From assembly GCA_963794265.1 (NCBI GenBank), contig CAWCDJ010000003.1, forward strand, positions 1,302,001-1,366,000: a stretch of 64,000 bases of DNA. The letters run 5' to 3'. The stretch is from CAWCDJ01 sp963794265. GTDB taxonomy: Bacteria; Acidobacteriota; Terriglobia; Bryobacterales; Bryobacteraceae. Shown one piece after another: positions 1 to 7,680 of this stretch. The notes under the pieces are model-generated. The model searched no databases and was not told where the DNA came from. It was given only the letters and a program-made list of their open reading frames with translations. The first letter of the stretch is position 1, and each line of letters starts with the position of its first letter. A program made the translations under genes and the position numbers.

Positions 1-1
1 C

Positions 2-283
2 CGCGACCGCGACGTCGAGATGCTCCTGGCTTCGAGCGGGTTCGAGGTGGTGCGGCGGAAGCACTTCTCGCTGCGCGACAATCCGGCCGGGCTGGCCAGC
101 AGCGTGGCCCCCGCGCTCGACCCGATGGCGCGCCGCGTGCGCCGCACGGAGGAAGCGCCGGGCGCGCGGCTGGCGAAAGACCTGGCGTACCTGGCGCTGG
201 TGGCCGCCTCGCTTCCGTTTACGGTGCTCGAAGCCGCGTTCCGCGCCGGTTCCACTGTGATGATCGAGGCGCGGCCGAGATGA
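2..283 (+). CDS. class I SAM-dependent methyltransferase, C-terminal fragment (cut by left edge)
   Basis: The reading frame is open to the first base of the window, so this is the tail of a longer protein and the ATG at 20 is probably internal. The visible part has a segment like the last helix and strand of a methyltransferase (SSGFEVVRRKHFSLRDNP), then a hydrophobic stretch and a final strand ending in E-A-R. This is the usual end of class I methyltransferases acting on lipids or sugars. The catalytic SAM-binding part lies outside the window. Its stop overlaps the start of the next methyltransferase by 4 nt, so the two are probably translationally coupled. The family call rests on the tail alone. 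Confidence 0.55.
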   Translation, partial: RDRDVEMLLASSGFEVVRRKHFSLRDNPAGLASSVAPALDPMARRVRRTEEAPGARLAKDLAYLALVAASLPFTVLEAAFRAGSTVMIEARPR

Positions 284-1011
284 GCTACACGGGGCTCGCC
301 TATCGGCTGCCACGGCCGCTGCGGCGCCACATACTGCACTTCGAAGCCGTGATCGAGGAGTCGGTGGCGGCGTTTGCGGCGCGGCTTCCGGAGGGCAGCC
401 GCGTGCTGGACGCGGGAGCCGGAGAAGGGCAGTACGCGCGCTATTTTCCGCGACACCGCTATTGCGGTGTGGACCTGGCGGTGGGCGATGCCCGCTGGGA
501 CTACAGCCGGCTCGACGTAGTGGCCGACCTAGCCGCGCTTCCCTTCCGCACCGGCGGCTTCGACGCGGCGCTCCACATCGTAACCATCGAACACCTGAGC
601 GAACCGGCCTGCGCGCTGGCGGAGATCGCCCGCACGCTCGCACCCGGCGGTTTGCTGCTGGTGGCCGCGCCGCACGAATGGGAAGTACACCAGGCGCCGC
701 ACGATTATTTCCGGTATACGCGGTTCGGGCTCCGGCACCTGCTCGAAAAGAGCGGCTACGAGATCGTGGAGATCGAAGCCGCCGGCGGTTATTTCCGGCT
801 GCTCGCAAGACGCCTGCTCAACGGGTTACAATTCTTTACTGGCGGCATTCGCTGGCTGTGTTTTCCGCTGGCCGCCTTGCTGCTGGTCCCCCCCGCGCTG
901 ATCCTGCCCTGGCTGGATTTTCTCGATCGGGATCGAAACTTCACGCTCGGATATCTCTGTACGGCTAGAAAGCGGACAAACGATTTTGGACGGAGTAATC
1001 GTAGTCGATAA
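280..1011 (+). CDS. class I SAM-dependent methyltransferase
   Basis: A 243-residue methyltransferase. Motif I is seen as V-L-D-A-G-A-G-E-G-Q at about residues 42-51, followed by an acidic strand end (GVDLAVGD) and a motif IV/post-I region (AALHIVTIEHL), as in Methyltransf_11 proteins. A hydrophobic C-terminal segment (about 195-220) may associate with the membrane. The substrate cannot be read from sequence. It follows the preceding methyltransferase with a 4-nt overlap and runs 26 nt into truB, so the three genes probably share an mRNA. The ATG at 280 is the only convenient start. Confidence 0.75.
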   Translation: MSYTGLAYRLPRPLRRHILHFEAVIEESVAAFAARLPEGSRVLDAGAGEGQYARYFPRHRYCGVDLAVGDARWDYSRLDVVADLAALPFRTGGFDAALHIVTIEHLSEPACALAEIARTLAPGGLLLVAAPHEWEVHQAPHDYFRYTRFGLRHLLEKSGYEIVEIEAAGGYFRLLARRLLNGLQFFTGGIRWLCFPLAALLLVPPALILPWLDFLDRDRNFTLGYLCTARKRTNDFGRSNRSR

Positions 1012-1867
1012 GCCGGAAGGCTGGACCTCGCACGATGTGGTGAACAAGATGCGCCGCATCGCGAATACCAAGCGGGTGGGGCACCTGGGGACCCTCGACC
1101 CCATCGCAACCGGCGTGCTGCCGCTGGTCATCGGCCGCGCCACGCGCCTGGCGCAGTTCTATACCAGGAGCGACAAAATCTACGAAGGAACCGTGCGCTT
1201 CGGCTGGGCCACGGACACCTATGACCGGGCGGGCAGGGCGATCAGCGAGAAGACCGAGCCGGTGCTCGATCTGGATGCGCTCGACCTGGCGCTGGAGCGC
1301 TTTCGCGGCGCATTTCTGCAGACGCCTCCGCCGGTTTCGGCCAAGCGGGTGGACGGGCAAAGAGCATACGAACTGGCCCGGAAATCCGTGGCGGTGGTGC
1401 TCGAACCGGTGCCTGTCGAGGTGTATGAGTTGGTGATCCTGGGGATCGACGGCACCGACGTCCGGCTGCGGGCGCACTGTTCCGCGGGCACGTACATGCG
1501 CTCGATCGCCCACGAGGCGGGGTTGGCGCTGGGCTGCGGAGCGCACCTTCTGGAATTGCGGCGCACGGCCAGCGGAGAGTTCGAACTCGAACGCGCGCGG
1601 ACGCTCGAACAACTGGAATCGCTGGCGAAAGACGAGCGGCTGCTCGATGCCCTGGTGGCTCCCGCCGAGATGTTGCCCGGCGTGCCGAGCGTGTTCGTGG
1701 ATGAACTGACGGTCACGCAGATCCGGAACGGAAGGAACTTTCCCGCCTCGCCGTTTCGATCGCAGCCGGCATCGAAGTATGTGAAAGCCGTGGAGCGGCA
1801 GGGGGACCTGGTGGCGATCGGGGAAATCGTGCTGCCGAATTTGTATCACCCGGTGGTGGTGCTGTAG
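986..1867 (+). CDS. truB: tRNA pseudouridine(55) synthase TruB
   Basis: 293 residues, typical for bacterial TruB, which converts U55 to pseudouridine in the T-loop of tRNAs. The N-terminal motif (VVDKPEGWTSHDVV) and the catalytic loop G-H-L-G-T-L-D-P (nucleophile Asp about residue 38) are intact, as is the C-terminal part with the R-T-A-S-G-E-F strand. The start is a TTG inside the end of the upstream methyltransferase (26-nt overlap); no ATG lies close enough to give the conserved N-terminus. An ISL3 element sits only about 18 nt beyond the stop codon, leaving truB complete. Confidence 0.95.
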   Translation: MDGVIVVDKPEGWTSHDVVNKMRRIANTKRVGHLGTLDPIATGVLPLVIGRATRLAQFYTRSDKIYEGTVRFGWATDTYDRAGRAISEKTEPVLDLDALDLALERFRGAFLQTPPPVSAKRVDGQRAYELARKSVAVVLEPVPVEVYELVILGIDGTDVRLRAHCSAGTYMRSIAHEAGLALGCGAHLLELRRTASGEFELERARTLEQLESLAKDERLLDALVAPAEMLPGVPSVFVDELTVTQIRNGRNFPASPFRSQPASKYVKAVERQGDLVAIGEIVLPNLYHPVVVL

Positions 1868-1925
1868 CCTGCCCGCTAAAAAAAGGGCTCTGAGCAGGAA
1901 TTCGATAGACGCCAAGCAGGGCGGC

Positions 1926-1955
1926 TTTTCACAGAGGACGGGATTCCGGTACACT
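1926..1955 (+). promoter_or_regulatory. putative promoter of the ISL3 transposase
   Basis: TTTTCA at 1926-1931 and TACACT at 1950-1955 are separated by 18 bp. The -10 hexamer ends 7 nt before the TTG start, the same geometry as several host genes here. Confidence 0.35.
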
Positions 1956-1962
1956 CAGCGGT

Positions 1963-3198
1963 TTGCGAGACAGCGAACTGACGAAATTACTGGGGTGGCC
2001 CGGATATCGGGTTTACCGACACGAGATCAACGAACGCGGCAAGACGCTCAAGCTTTGGGTCCGACGCAAGCGAGGGAATCGGAAGCTGGTTTGCTCTGGC
2101 TGCGGACGGAAACTGGAGGCAGCGCACGACGTCAGCGAACGTGAGGTGCGCGATCTGCCCTGCATGGAGTTCCGCACGACCGTGGTGGTCGAGGTATACC
2201 GGGTGTGCTGCCCGGATTGCGGAATCAAGATCGAGAAGGTGCCGCAGTTGCCGAGCAAAGCGCCGTTCAGCAAGCGGTTCGAGGACGCGGTGGGCCAAGC
2301 CTGCGAAGGTGCGTCGGCGCGGCAGGTGGCACGGCGGTTTGGATTGGCGCCGAGCACGGTTCGCGCGATTGACCTGCGGTACCTGGAACGGTGGGCGGCG
2401 ATGCGGCGAAAGCCGGCGTTGGTGCAAATGGGGGTGGACGAGATCCATCTGGGGAAGAAGCAGAAGTTCATCACGGTGGTCAGCAACCTGGACAGCGGTG
2501 AGCCGCTTTGGTTTGGTCGGGAGCGGAGGAAGGAAACGCTGGACGAGTTCTTCGAAAGCGAACTGAGCCGTGGCCAGCGGATGCGGATTACGGCGGCTTG
2601 CGTGGACATGTGGGAACCGTACCGGCTGAGCATCGAACAGCATGCGCCGAACTGCCGGATCGTGTACGACAAGTTCCACGTCATGCAGCACGCCAACCAA
2701 GCGGTTGACGAGGTACGTCGGGCCGAATTCTTCCGCAAAGGAGGGCAGATGCGCGATCTGGTGAAGGGCAAGCGGTGGCTGCTGCTCACTCGCTGGGTGA
2801 ACTTGTCCTCGAGCAAGCGCCAGGAGTTGACTGCGTTGTTCGCTCTCAACCGGAAGGTGTTCAAGGCCTATCTACTGAAAGAGAGTCTGGACCGGCTCTG
2901 GACGTATCAATACGAAGGCGCGATGCTGAACTACCTCCAACGGTGGATCGATCAGCTTCGATGGCAGCGGCTGGAACCGTTCCGTAAATTGGCGTTGATG
3001 CTCTTGGATCACCTCGACGGGATTCTGAACTACTGCCGGACGAAGGTGCGGCTGGGAGTGGTCGAAGCGATCAACGGCAACATCAAATCGCTGCTTCGAC
3101 GGGGCCGCGGCTACAAGAATCTACGATATCTGCTGCTGAAGGCGCAGCGCATGGCAGCAACGAGGACCGAATTTGTGGTTTTCAAGAAAGCCGCCTAA
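1963..3198 (+). CDS. ISL3-family transposase
   Basis: 411 residues, full length for ISL3 transposases. An N-terminal zinc-binding region has C44-x2-C47 and a CC-x2-C set at 82-86. A helix-turn-helix-like stretch (A-R-Q-V-A-R-R-F-G-L) lies near 119-128. The DDE catalytic core shows V-D-E-I-H (Asp about 159), V-D-M-W-E-P-Y (Asp about 215) and a late V-V-E-A-I-N-G motif (Glu about 369). The start is TTG at 1963, 7 nt after a TACACT hexamer, so expression may be leaderless. No frameshift or stop interrupts it, so the element is probably active. Confidence 0.95.
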   Translation: MRDSELTKLLGWPGYRVYRHEINERGKTLKLWVRRKRGNRKLVCSGCGRKLEAAHDVSEREVRDLPCMEFRTTVVVEVYRVCCPDCGIKIEKVPQLPSKAPFSKRFEDAVGQACEGASARQVARRFGLAPSTVRAIDLRYLERWAAMRRKPALVQMGVDEIHLGKKQKFITVVSNLDSGEPLWFGRERRKETLDEFFESELSRGQRMRITAACVDMWEPYRLSIEQHAPNCRIVYDKFHVMQHANQAVDEVRRAEFFRKGGQMRDLVKGKRWLLLTRWVNLSSSKRQELTALFALNRKVFKAYLLKESLDRLWTYQYEGAMLNYLQRWIDQLRWQRLEPFRKLALMLLDHLDGILNYCRTKVRLGVVEAINGNIKSLLRRGRGYKNLRYLLLKAQRMAATRTEFVVFKKAA

Positions 3199-3247
3199 AT
3201 TGCGGGTCCCGTCAGATTCCTGCTCAGAGCCAAAAAAAGAACGCTGC

Positions 3248-3874
3248 TTATACCAAGCGCAAGGACTCCTTCACGCGTCCCGGGATCTGCGTTCGTACCT
3301 CCTCAGCGTTTGGCTTCGTGCTGCAACAGCAGGTCAGAAAGTCGATAAATGCTGAATTCGTCGACGCGTGTTTATGGCCGTCCGAAGAATAGGTGCGCCG
3401 GACCCGCCCGCCGTAACCAAACACTTCGGCGCCGGCATATTCATTGGTGGCCAACGTATCCGCGAATCGCTGCGCAAAGGAATGGTCGCCGGCCGCGCTG
3501 TTGCAACTGTACAGCTTGATTCTGCCGCGCCAGCCTTTGGGCAACCCTGCCGCAATCAGCCGTCTGGCAATCTCTGTCGCATCGAGCGCGACATCCTTGC
3601 TGCCGCGCCTGGGCCCAAGCGACTCGTAGTTCGCCTGGCCGTGGCCGAGGACGTAGATCTGCGAGACGCCTCCCATATCCCGGATTGCGTCTCCCTCAAA
3701 GTAAAATTCAATCTTGTCCTTGCCTTTTCCTCGCCGCGCGCGCTCCCAGTCTTTCTCGCTCCTCGCCGCATCGGGACACTCTTCACGGCTCCAGGGAACG
3801 AATGCGATTTTCCGCCCCTGCTCGACCTGCTCCTTATCGGTAACGCGCTCCAAAGCAATCGATGAATCGGCCAT
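3248..3874 (-). CDS. stand-alone C80-like (clan CD, caspase-fold) cysteine peptidase domain
   Basis: 208 residues, no signal peptide or membrane segment. Two clan CD motifs are visible: a hydrophobic strand ending in His-Gly (S-Q-I-Y-V-L-G-H78-G79-Q) and a second strand ending in the nucleophile (R-I-K-L-Y-S-C124-N-S). After these comes F-G-Y-G-G-R-V, resembling the end of C80 autoprocessing domains of MARTX and clostridial toxins. In those toxins the domain cleaves its own protein once activated by inositol hexakisphosphate. Here it stands alone, without toxin modules. The C-terminus has three consecutive cysteines (182-184). A near-consensus promoter precedes the ATG. Family membership is inferred from motifs; other caspase-fold families remain possible. 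Confidence 0.6.
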   Translation of the reverse strand: MADSSIALERVTDKEQVEQGRKIAFVPWSREECPDAARSEKDWERARRGKGKDKIEFYFEGDAIRDMGGVSQIYVLGHGQANYESLGPRRGSKDVALDATEIARRLIAAGLPKGWRGRIKLYSCNSAAGDHSFAQRFADTLATNEYAGAEVFGYGGRVRRTYSSDGHKHASTNSAFIDFLTCCCSTKPNAEEVRTQIPGRVKESLRLV

Positions 3875-3897
3875 GCCAGACCTGCGATAGTTCGATG

Positions 3898-3926
3898 ATT
3901 ATAGGCTGCGATTGGGCCAAGGTCAA
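3898..3926 (-). promoter_or_regulatory. near-consensus sigma70-type promoter of the C80-like gene
   Basis: On the minus strand TTGACC (3921-3926) and TATAAT (3898-3903) are separated by exactly 17 bp. Transcription would start about 20 nt before the ATG at 3874. This is the best consensus match I found in the window. Confidence 0.65.
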
Positions 3927-4049
3927 TTAAGAAAGGTATCGAAAATCGTGAAGCGGCCGGTATGCTTCCTCATGAATAGACGGATGCTCGCCGTGGAGGG
4001 CAGAACCAAGCTTCGGGGGCCGGGTTTCGGCCCGGTGGCTTGGCCCAGT

Positions 4050-4058
4050 TGATATAAT
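4050..4058 (+). promoter_or_regulatory. extended -10 promoter of the sulfatase gene
   Basis: TG-A-TATAAT is an extended -10 element (4050-4058) with no clear -35. A strong Shine-Dalgarno (GGGAGGAG, about 4069-4076) follows. A small CCGGG/CCCGG hairpin at 4020-4035 lies just upstream. Confidence 0.5.
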
Positions 4059-4078
4059 CCGAACTTCCGGGAGGAGTC

Positions 4079-5557
4079 GTGTCAGACACAATGGATAATC
4101 CAATGCGCCGTTCCTTTTTAAAGGCGGGCGTGGGAACGGTGGGGAGCCTGGCTTTGGCATCTAGCCCGGCGGCCGCTCAGGGGCCACAGGGGCCGGTGCG
4201 GCCGAATCTCATTTTCATGACGACGGACGGCCATCGTCCGGATGCGCTCAGCCTCAACGGCAACCGGATTCTGTCAACGCCCAATTTCGATCGCATCGGA
4301 CGGGAGGGCGTACAGTTTCGGAATTCCTTCGTGACGAATGCGCTTTGCCTGCCTTCGCGCGCGACGGCCCTGACCGGGCTGTATGGCCACAACACCGGCT
4401 GTGTAGATAACCAGGACCGCGCCATTCCCGCCGATATTCCGCTCTTTACGGACTTACTGCGCGAGGCCGGCTACGAGGTAGGTGTATTCGGCAAGGCGCA
4501 CGTGAAGGACCTCGGCAAGAGAAACTTCGATTACTATTTCGGCTATCCCGGCGCAGCCACGGATTACTATTGGCCTGAGATCGTGGAAGGTTCGCACGGT
4601 CAGGTCGGGCCGCCGACGGTCTACGACGGGTATGTCGAAGACGTGGTGATGGACCGGGCGATCCGGTGGGTGAAGCAAAAGCGCACGAAACCGTTTTGCA
4701 TGATCTTCTGGTTCCAGTCTCCGCACGCGCCATTCTTCCGGCCTCGCCGGCTGCTCGACCTGTATAACGGCATTCCGGTCGCGAAACCGTCGACCTTCGA
4801 CGACGACCGGAAGGGATATCCCGGCAAGCCGCGCGCGTTCGCCCAGGCCGATGACGTGATCGGGACTTACTCCAGGCATTCCACGACCAAGGCCAATTGC
4901 GCCCGGTCGCTCGAGGAGTTAGTCAAGGACTATTACGCCGGCATCGTCTCCGCCGACGAGAACGCGGGCAAGCTGTTCCAGGTGCTGACGGAAACCGGCC
5001 AGATGGACGACACCGCCATCATGTTTTCCTCCGATCACGGCTTCTTCCTTGGGGAATGGCGCAAATACGACAAGCGATTCATGCATGAGCCTTCGATCCG
5101 GACGCCGATGCTGATTCGCTATCCGCGGATGGTGCGCGCCGGCACGACGGCAGATCAAATGGTGACGAATCTCGACATCGCACCCACTTTTCTCGAGCTG
5201 GCAGGGATTCCGGCTCCCCAGCGGATGCAGGGGCTGAGCATGGTGCCCTTGCTCAAGGGCGAGCAGCCGGGAAACTGGCGGAAGGACTGGCTGTACGAAT
5301 ATTACGAGTATCCCGGGCCGCACGACGTCCGAAAGAACCGCGGCGTGCGAACGGACCGGTATAAGTTCATCCACTATTATGAGCCGCCGGAGGAGTTCGA
5401 GATGTACGACCTCCAGGAAGACCCCGCGGAGCTGCACAACCTATACGGCGACCCCCGCCACGCGGGACTGGCGCGCGAGCTGCGGAAGCGAATCGACGAA
5501 CTGCGCCGGGAGACGGACGACCATTACGTGTTTCAGCCGCCGGAACGGGTCGGTTAG
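4079..5557 (+). CDS. Tat-exported arylsulfatase-type sulfatase
   Basis: 492 residues from GTG. It hydrolyses sulfate esters, probably on glycans, outside the cytoplasm. A twin-arginine signal (R-R-S-F-L-K-A-G) is followed by an alanine-rich region. The type I sulfatase signature C90-L-P-S-R marks the cysteine that is converted to formylglycine, and metal ligands are seen in M-T-T-D-G-H-R-P-D and S-S-D-H-G-F. The C-terminal Y-D-L-x-x-D-P-x-E-L-x-N-L motif is typical. The Shine-Dalgarno is 2 nt from the GTG at 4079 but 14 nt from an in-frame ATG at 4091, so the start is uncertain. No formylglycine-generating enzyme is nearby. Its stop overlaps the convergent PEP-CTERM gene by 4 nt. Confidence 0.9.
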   Translation: MSDTMDNPMRRSFLKAGVGTVGSLALASSPAAAQGPQGPVRPNLIFMTTDGHRPDALSLNGNRILSTPNFDRIGREGVQFRNSFVTNALCLPSRATALTGLYGHNTGCVDNQDRAIPADIPLFTDLLREAGYEVGVFGKAHVKDLGKRNFDYYFGYPGAATDYYWPEIVEGSHGQVGPPTVYDGYVEDVVMDRAIRWVKQKRTKPFCMIFWFQSPHAPFFRPRRLLDLYNGIPVAKPSTFDDDRKGYPGKPRAFAQADDVIGTYSRHSTTKANCARSLEELVKDYYAGIVSADENAGKLFQVLTETGQMDDTAIMFSSDHGFFLGEWRKYDKRFMHEPSIRTPMLIRYPRMVRAGTTADQMVTNLDIAPTFLELAGIPAPQRMQGLSMVPLLKGEQPGNWRKDWLYEYYEYPGPHDVRKNRGVRTDRYKFIHYYEPPEEFEMYDLQEDPAELHNLYGDPRHAGLARELRKRIDELRRETDDHYVFQPPERVG

Positions 5558-6366
5558 GCGGCGCCCGGACCGTAGCTTTTTCTTCTGAAACCGAAGAATG
5601 CGATACCCGGCACGATGAGAAGGAGCGCCGAGGGCTCGGGAACCACCCCGTCCTGGCCGTAGATTGTCCCCGAATCGGAACTGAACAGCGCACCGGAAAC
5701 CGGGTTGCCGCCCGCGTCTTCGACAGCCAGCCGCGAAAGCGTGAAAGTGTTACTGAAGTCGGCCACGCCGGTACCCGAGCCCGAACCGGATTCCAGCACG
5801 TAACCACCACCAGAAAGAACAGCTTCCGTGCCGGTTGCGGCTTGAAGAGAAAAGTACAGTGTGAACGGGCTTCCAAACGTGAAGTAGAAGGGTTGTGGAA
5901 TCAACGCCGACGTCGCCGTTGTGCTTTGATAATCGATCAGATAGTTCTGCAGAGTGGGAGCGAAAACACGAGCGGCGAGTTGCAGGAATGCCGACGATAT
6001 GCCGGTTTGTGAGACGGTGCCGTCCAGATCATAGCCAATCAGCAGAATTCCTGTCTGGCCATCAAGCGCACGGTCACTGATAGTCAGGACGTCTTGAAAG
6101 GACGCATAGCCACCTGCGAAGGCCTGCTCGTCCGTGACTGAGAAGTTGGACCGGGAAGAAACGTGCATAACCCCGTAGCTTGCCATGGCAGCGTTCGAAA
6201 AGTCGATAAAGCCGCTGCCGCCATACAGCGTACCAGCCTGGGACGAAATATCGTTCTCGCAAACAGTTCCTAAGCAGGAACTTACTTGAGTCGTAAGGAT
6301 AGGCTCAGCCAGCCCGGCCGACGATAGAAGCATCGATGCGATTCCGAGAATGAACAGCCGCTTCAT
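5554..6366 (-). CDS. PEP-CTERM sorting-domain surface protein
   Basis: About 270 residues starting at M-K-R-L-F-I-L-G. An N-terminal Sec signal (about 1-20), a long beta-rich middle of unknown function, then the canonical C-terminal tag V-P-E-P-S-A-L followed by a hydrophobic helix and an F-G-F-R-R-K basic tail. This tag is recognised by exosortase, which removes it as proteins reach the outer surface or matrix. No exosortase lies in the window. A Shine-Dalgarno (GAGGG) precedes the ATG at 6366. The gene is less GC-rich than its neighbours (one hand-counted 60-nt line is 53%). Confidence 0.85.
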   Translation of the reverse strand: MKRLFILGIASMLLSSAGLAEPILTTQVSSCLGTVCENDISSQAGTLYGGSGFIDFSNAAMASYGVMHVSSRSNFSVTDEQAFAGGYASFQDVLTISDRALDGQTGILLIGYDLDGTVSQTGISSAFLQLAARVFAPTLQNYLIDYQSTTATSALIPQPFYFTFGSPFTLYFSLQAATGTEAVLSGGGYVLESGSGSGTGVADFSNTFTLSRLAVEDAGGNPVSGALFSSDSGTIYGQDGVVPEPSALLLIVPGIAFFGFRRKSYGPGAA

Positions 6367-6391
6367 TTGGACCCTCAACTTTCGCGGCCAC

Positions 6392-6420
6392 AGCATACCA
6401 CGAGTCAACTGAGAAGTTAA
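6392..6420 (-). promoter_or_regulatory. putative promoter of the PEP-CTERM gene
   Basis: On the minus strand TTAACT (6415-6420) and TATGCT (6392-6397) are 17 bp apart, about 25 nt before the start codon, which has its own Shine-Dalgarno. Confidence 0.45.
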
Positions 6421-6473
6421 TCCAGCAAGAACGTAAAGTACTGGGGTTATTCCGGTCTGAGTAGTATACGCAT

Positions 6474-7661
6474 TCAGGCCGGCGCCCCAACCGCCGTCCG
6501 CGCCACTGCCACCGCGCGTCCGGTTCGCGCCGATTCGAGCGCCGCGTCCAGAACCGCCATTTCCCTGGCGCCGTCTCCGAAATTCGGTTCCACTTTCATC
6601 CCCGCACCAATGGCCTTCAGGAAGTCCGACATCGCGTTGACGAACGTGTGCTCGTATCCGATGATGTGGCCCGGAGGCCACCACGCGTTGAGGTACGGGT
6701 GAACCGTTTCCGTCACCAGGATGGTGCGGAACCCCTGCGCGCACTCCGGATCTTCGGTCGAGAAGAACTCCAGCTCATTCATTCGTTCCACGTTAAATCC
6801 AATGCTTCCCTTGCTGCCGTAGATTTCGAACGTGTTGAAGTTCTTGCGCCCCGGCGCGAAGCGTGTGGCCTCAAACGAGCCGAGCGCCCCGTTTTCGAAT
6901 TGCGCCAGCATGAAGGCGGCATCTTCCACGGTCACCGGCCCGTTGCCGCGCGTGCCCACCTCCTGCCCGGCCTGAAAGGCGCCGGCTGAGCCCTCGTCCG
7001 GCAGCGGCCGTTCCTTGACGAACTGCGCGGTCATGGCGGTTACCTGCGTGATGTCGCCCACCAGGTAGCGGGCCAGATCGACCAGGTGCGAATTCAGGTC
7101 GCCATGCGGGCCCGATCCGGCTGTTTCCTTGCGCAGGTGCCAGGTCAGCGGAAAGTTCGGATCCACGATCCAGCTTTGCAGGTAAGCCGAACGCCAGTGG
7201 AACAGCCTCCCGAGCCGGCCCTGATCGATGAGTTGCCGGGCCAGCGAAACCGCCGGACACCGCCGGTAGTTGTGGTTCAGATAATGCACGACGCCCGCCT
7301 TCTCGGCCGCGTCGCGCATCTCGAGCGCCTGCTGATAGGTCAGGCACAGCGGCTTCTCGCAGAAGACGTGCTTTCCCGCCCTGGCGGCTTCGATTGCTAT
7401 GTCGTGGTGCAGGAACGTCGGTGCGGCGATGTCCACAATGTCAACGTCCGGCCGGTTCACGGTCTCCCGCCAGTCGGTGGAAACAGACTCCCATCCCCAA
7501 AGATCGGCAAAGGCTTGCAGCGGTTCATCCGGCCGGCCGCAAGCGACCTTCAACACCGGTTCGAAAGGTACATCGAAAAAGCGATGCACGCGGGACCACG
7601 AGCTGCTGTGCGCCTTGCCCATGAACCTGGCGCCGATGATGGCTACGTTCAGTTTCTTCAT
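6474..7661 (-). CDS. Gfo/Idh/MocA family NAD(P)-dependent oxidoreductase
   Basis: 395 residues. The N-terminal Rossmann fold has V-A-I-I-G-A-R-F-M-G-K-A-H and the family E-K-P motif (H-V-F-C-E-K-P-L-C-L-T, lysine near 100). The C-terminal domain carries a substrate-binding G-D-L-N-S-H-L-V-D histidine segment. Such enzymes oxidise or epimerise sugars and cyclitols. It is the last gene of the eight-gene minus-strand operon, 19 nt after the TIM-barrel isomerase, and has a GAGGA Shine-Dalgarno. It probably reduces or oxidises the same substrate as the second dehydrogenase in the operon, but the substrate is unknown. Confidence 0.85.
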   Translation of the reverse strand: MKKLNVAIIGARFMGKAHSSSWSRVHRFFDVPFEPVLKVACGRPDEPLQAFADLWGWESVSTDWRETVNRPDVDIVDIAAPTFLHHDIAIEAARAGKHVFCEKPLCLTYQQALEMRDAAEKAGVVHYLNHNYRRCPAVSLARQLIDQGRLGRLFHWRSAYLQSWIVDPNFPLTWHLRKETAGSGPHGDLNSHLVDLARYLVGDITQVTAMTAQFVKERPLPDEGSAGAFQAGQEVGTRGNGPVTVEDAAFMLAQFENGALGSFEATRFAPGRKNFNTFEIYGSKGSIGFNVERMNELEFFSTEDPECAQGFRTILVTETVHPYLNAWWPPGHIIGYEHTFVNAMSDFLKAIGAGMKVEPNFGDGAREMAVLDAALESARTGRAVAVARTAVGAPA

Positions 7662-7680
7662 CGCACTGTCCTCGATGCGC

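Larger units (their letters stand above)
1886..3231 (+). mobile_element. complete ISL3-family insertion sequence
   Basis: A 1346-bp element bounded by perfect 16-bp terminal inverted repeats (GGCTCTGAGCAGGAAT at 1886-1901; its reverse complement at 3216-3231). The direct repeats outside are identical 8-mers, AAAAAAAG at 1878-1885 and 3232-3239, which matches the 8-bp target duplication known for ISL3 elements. The single transposase gene is intact. Identical flanks and terminal repeats point to a recent insertion, into an A-tract between the convergent genes truB and the C80-like peptidase. Without the insertion their stop codons would be only about 20 nt apart. Confidence 0.95.

Noticed and set aside
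4020..4035. CCGGG/CCCGG hairpin before the sulfatase promoter
   Set aside because: Short, GC-rich and without a T-tract; could be chance in 65% GC DNA.
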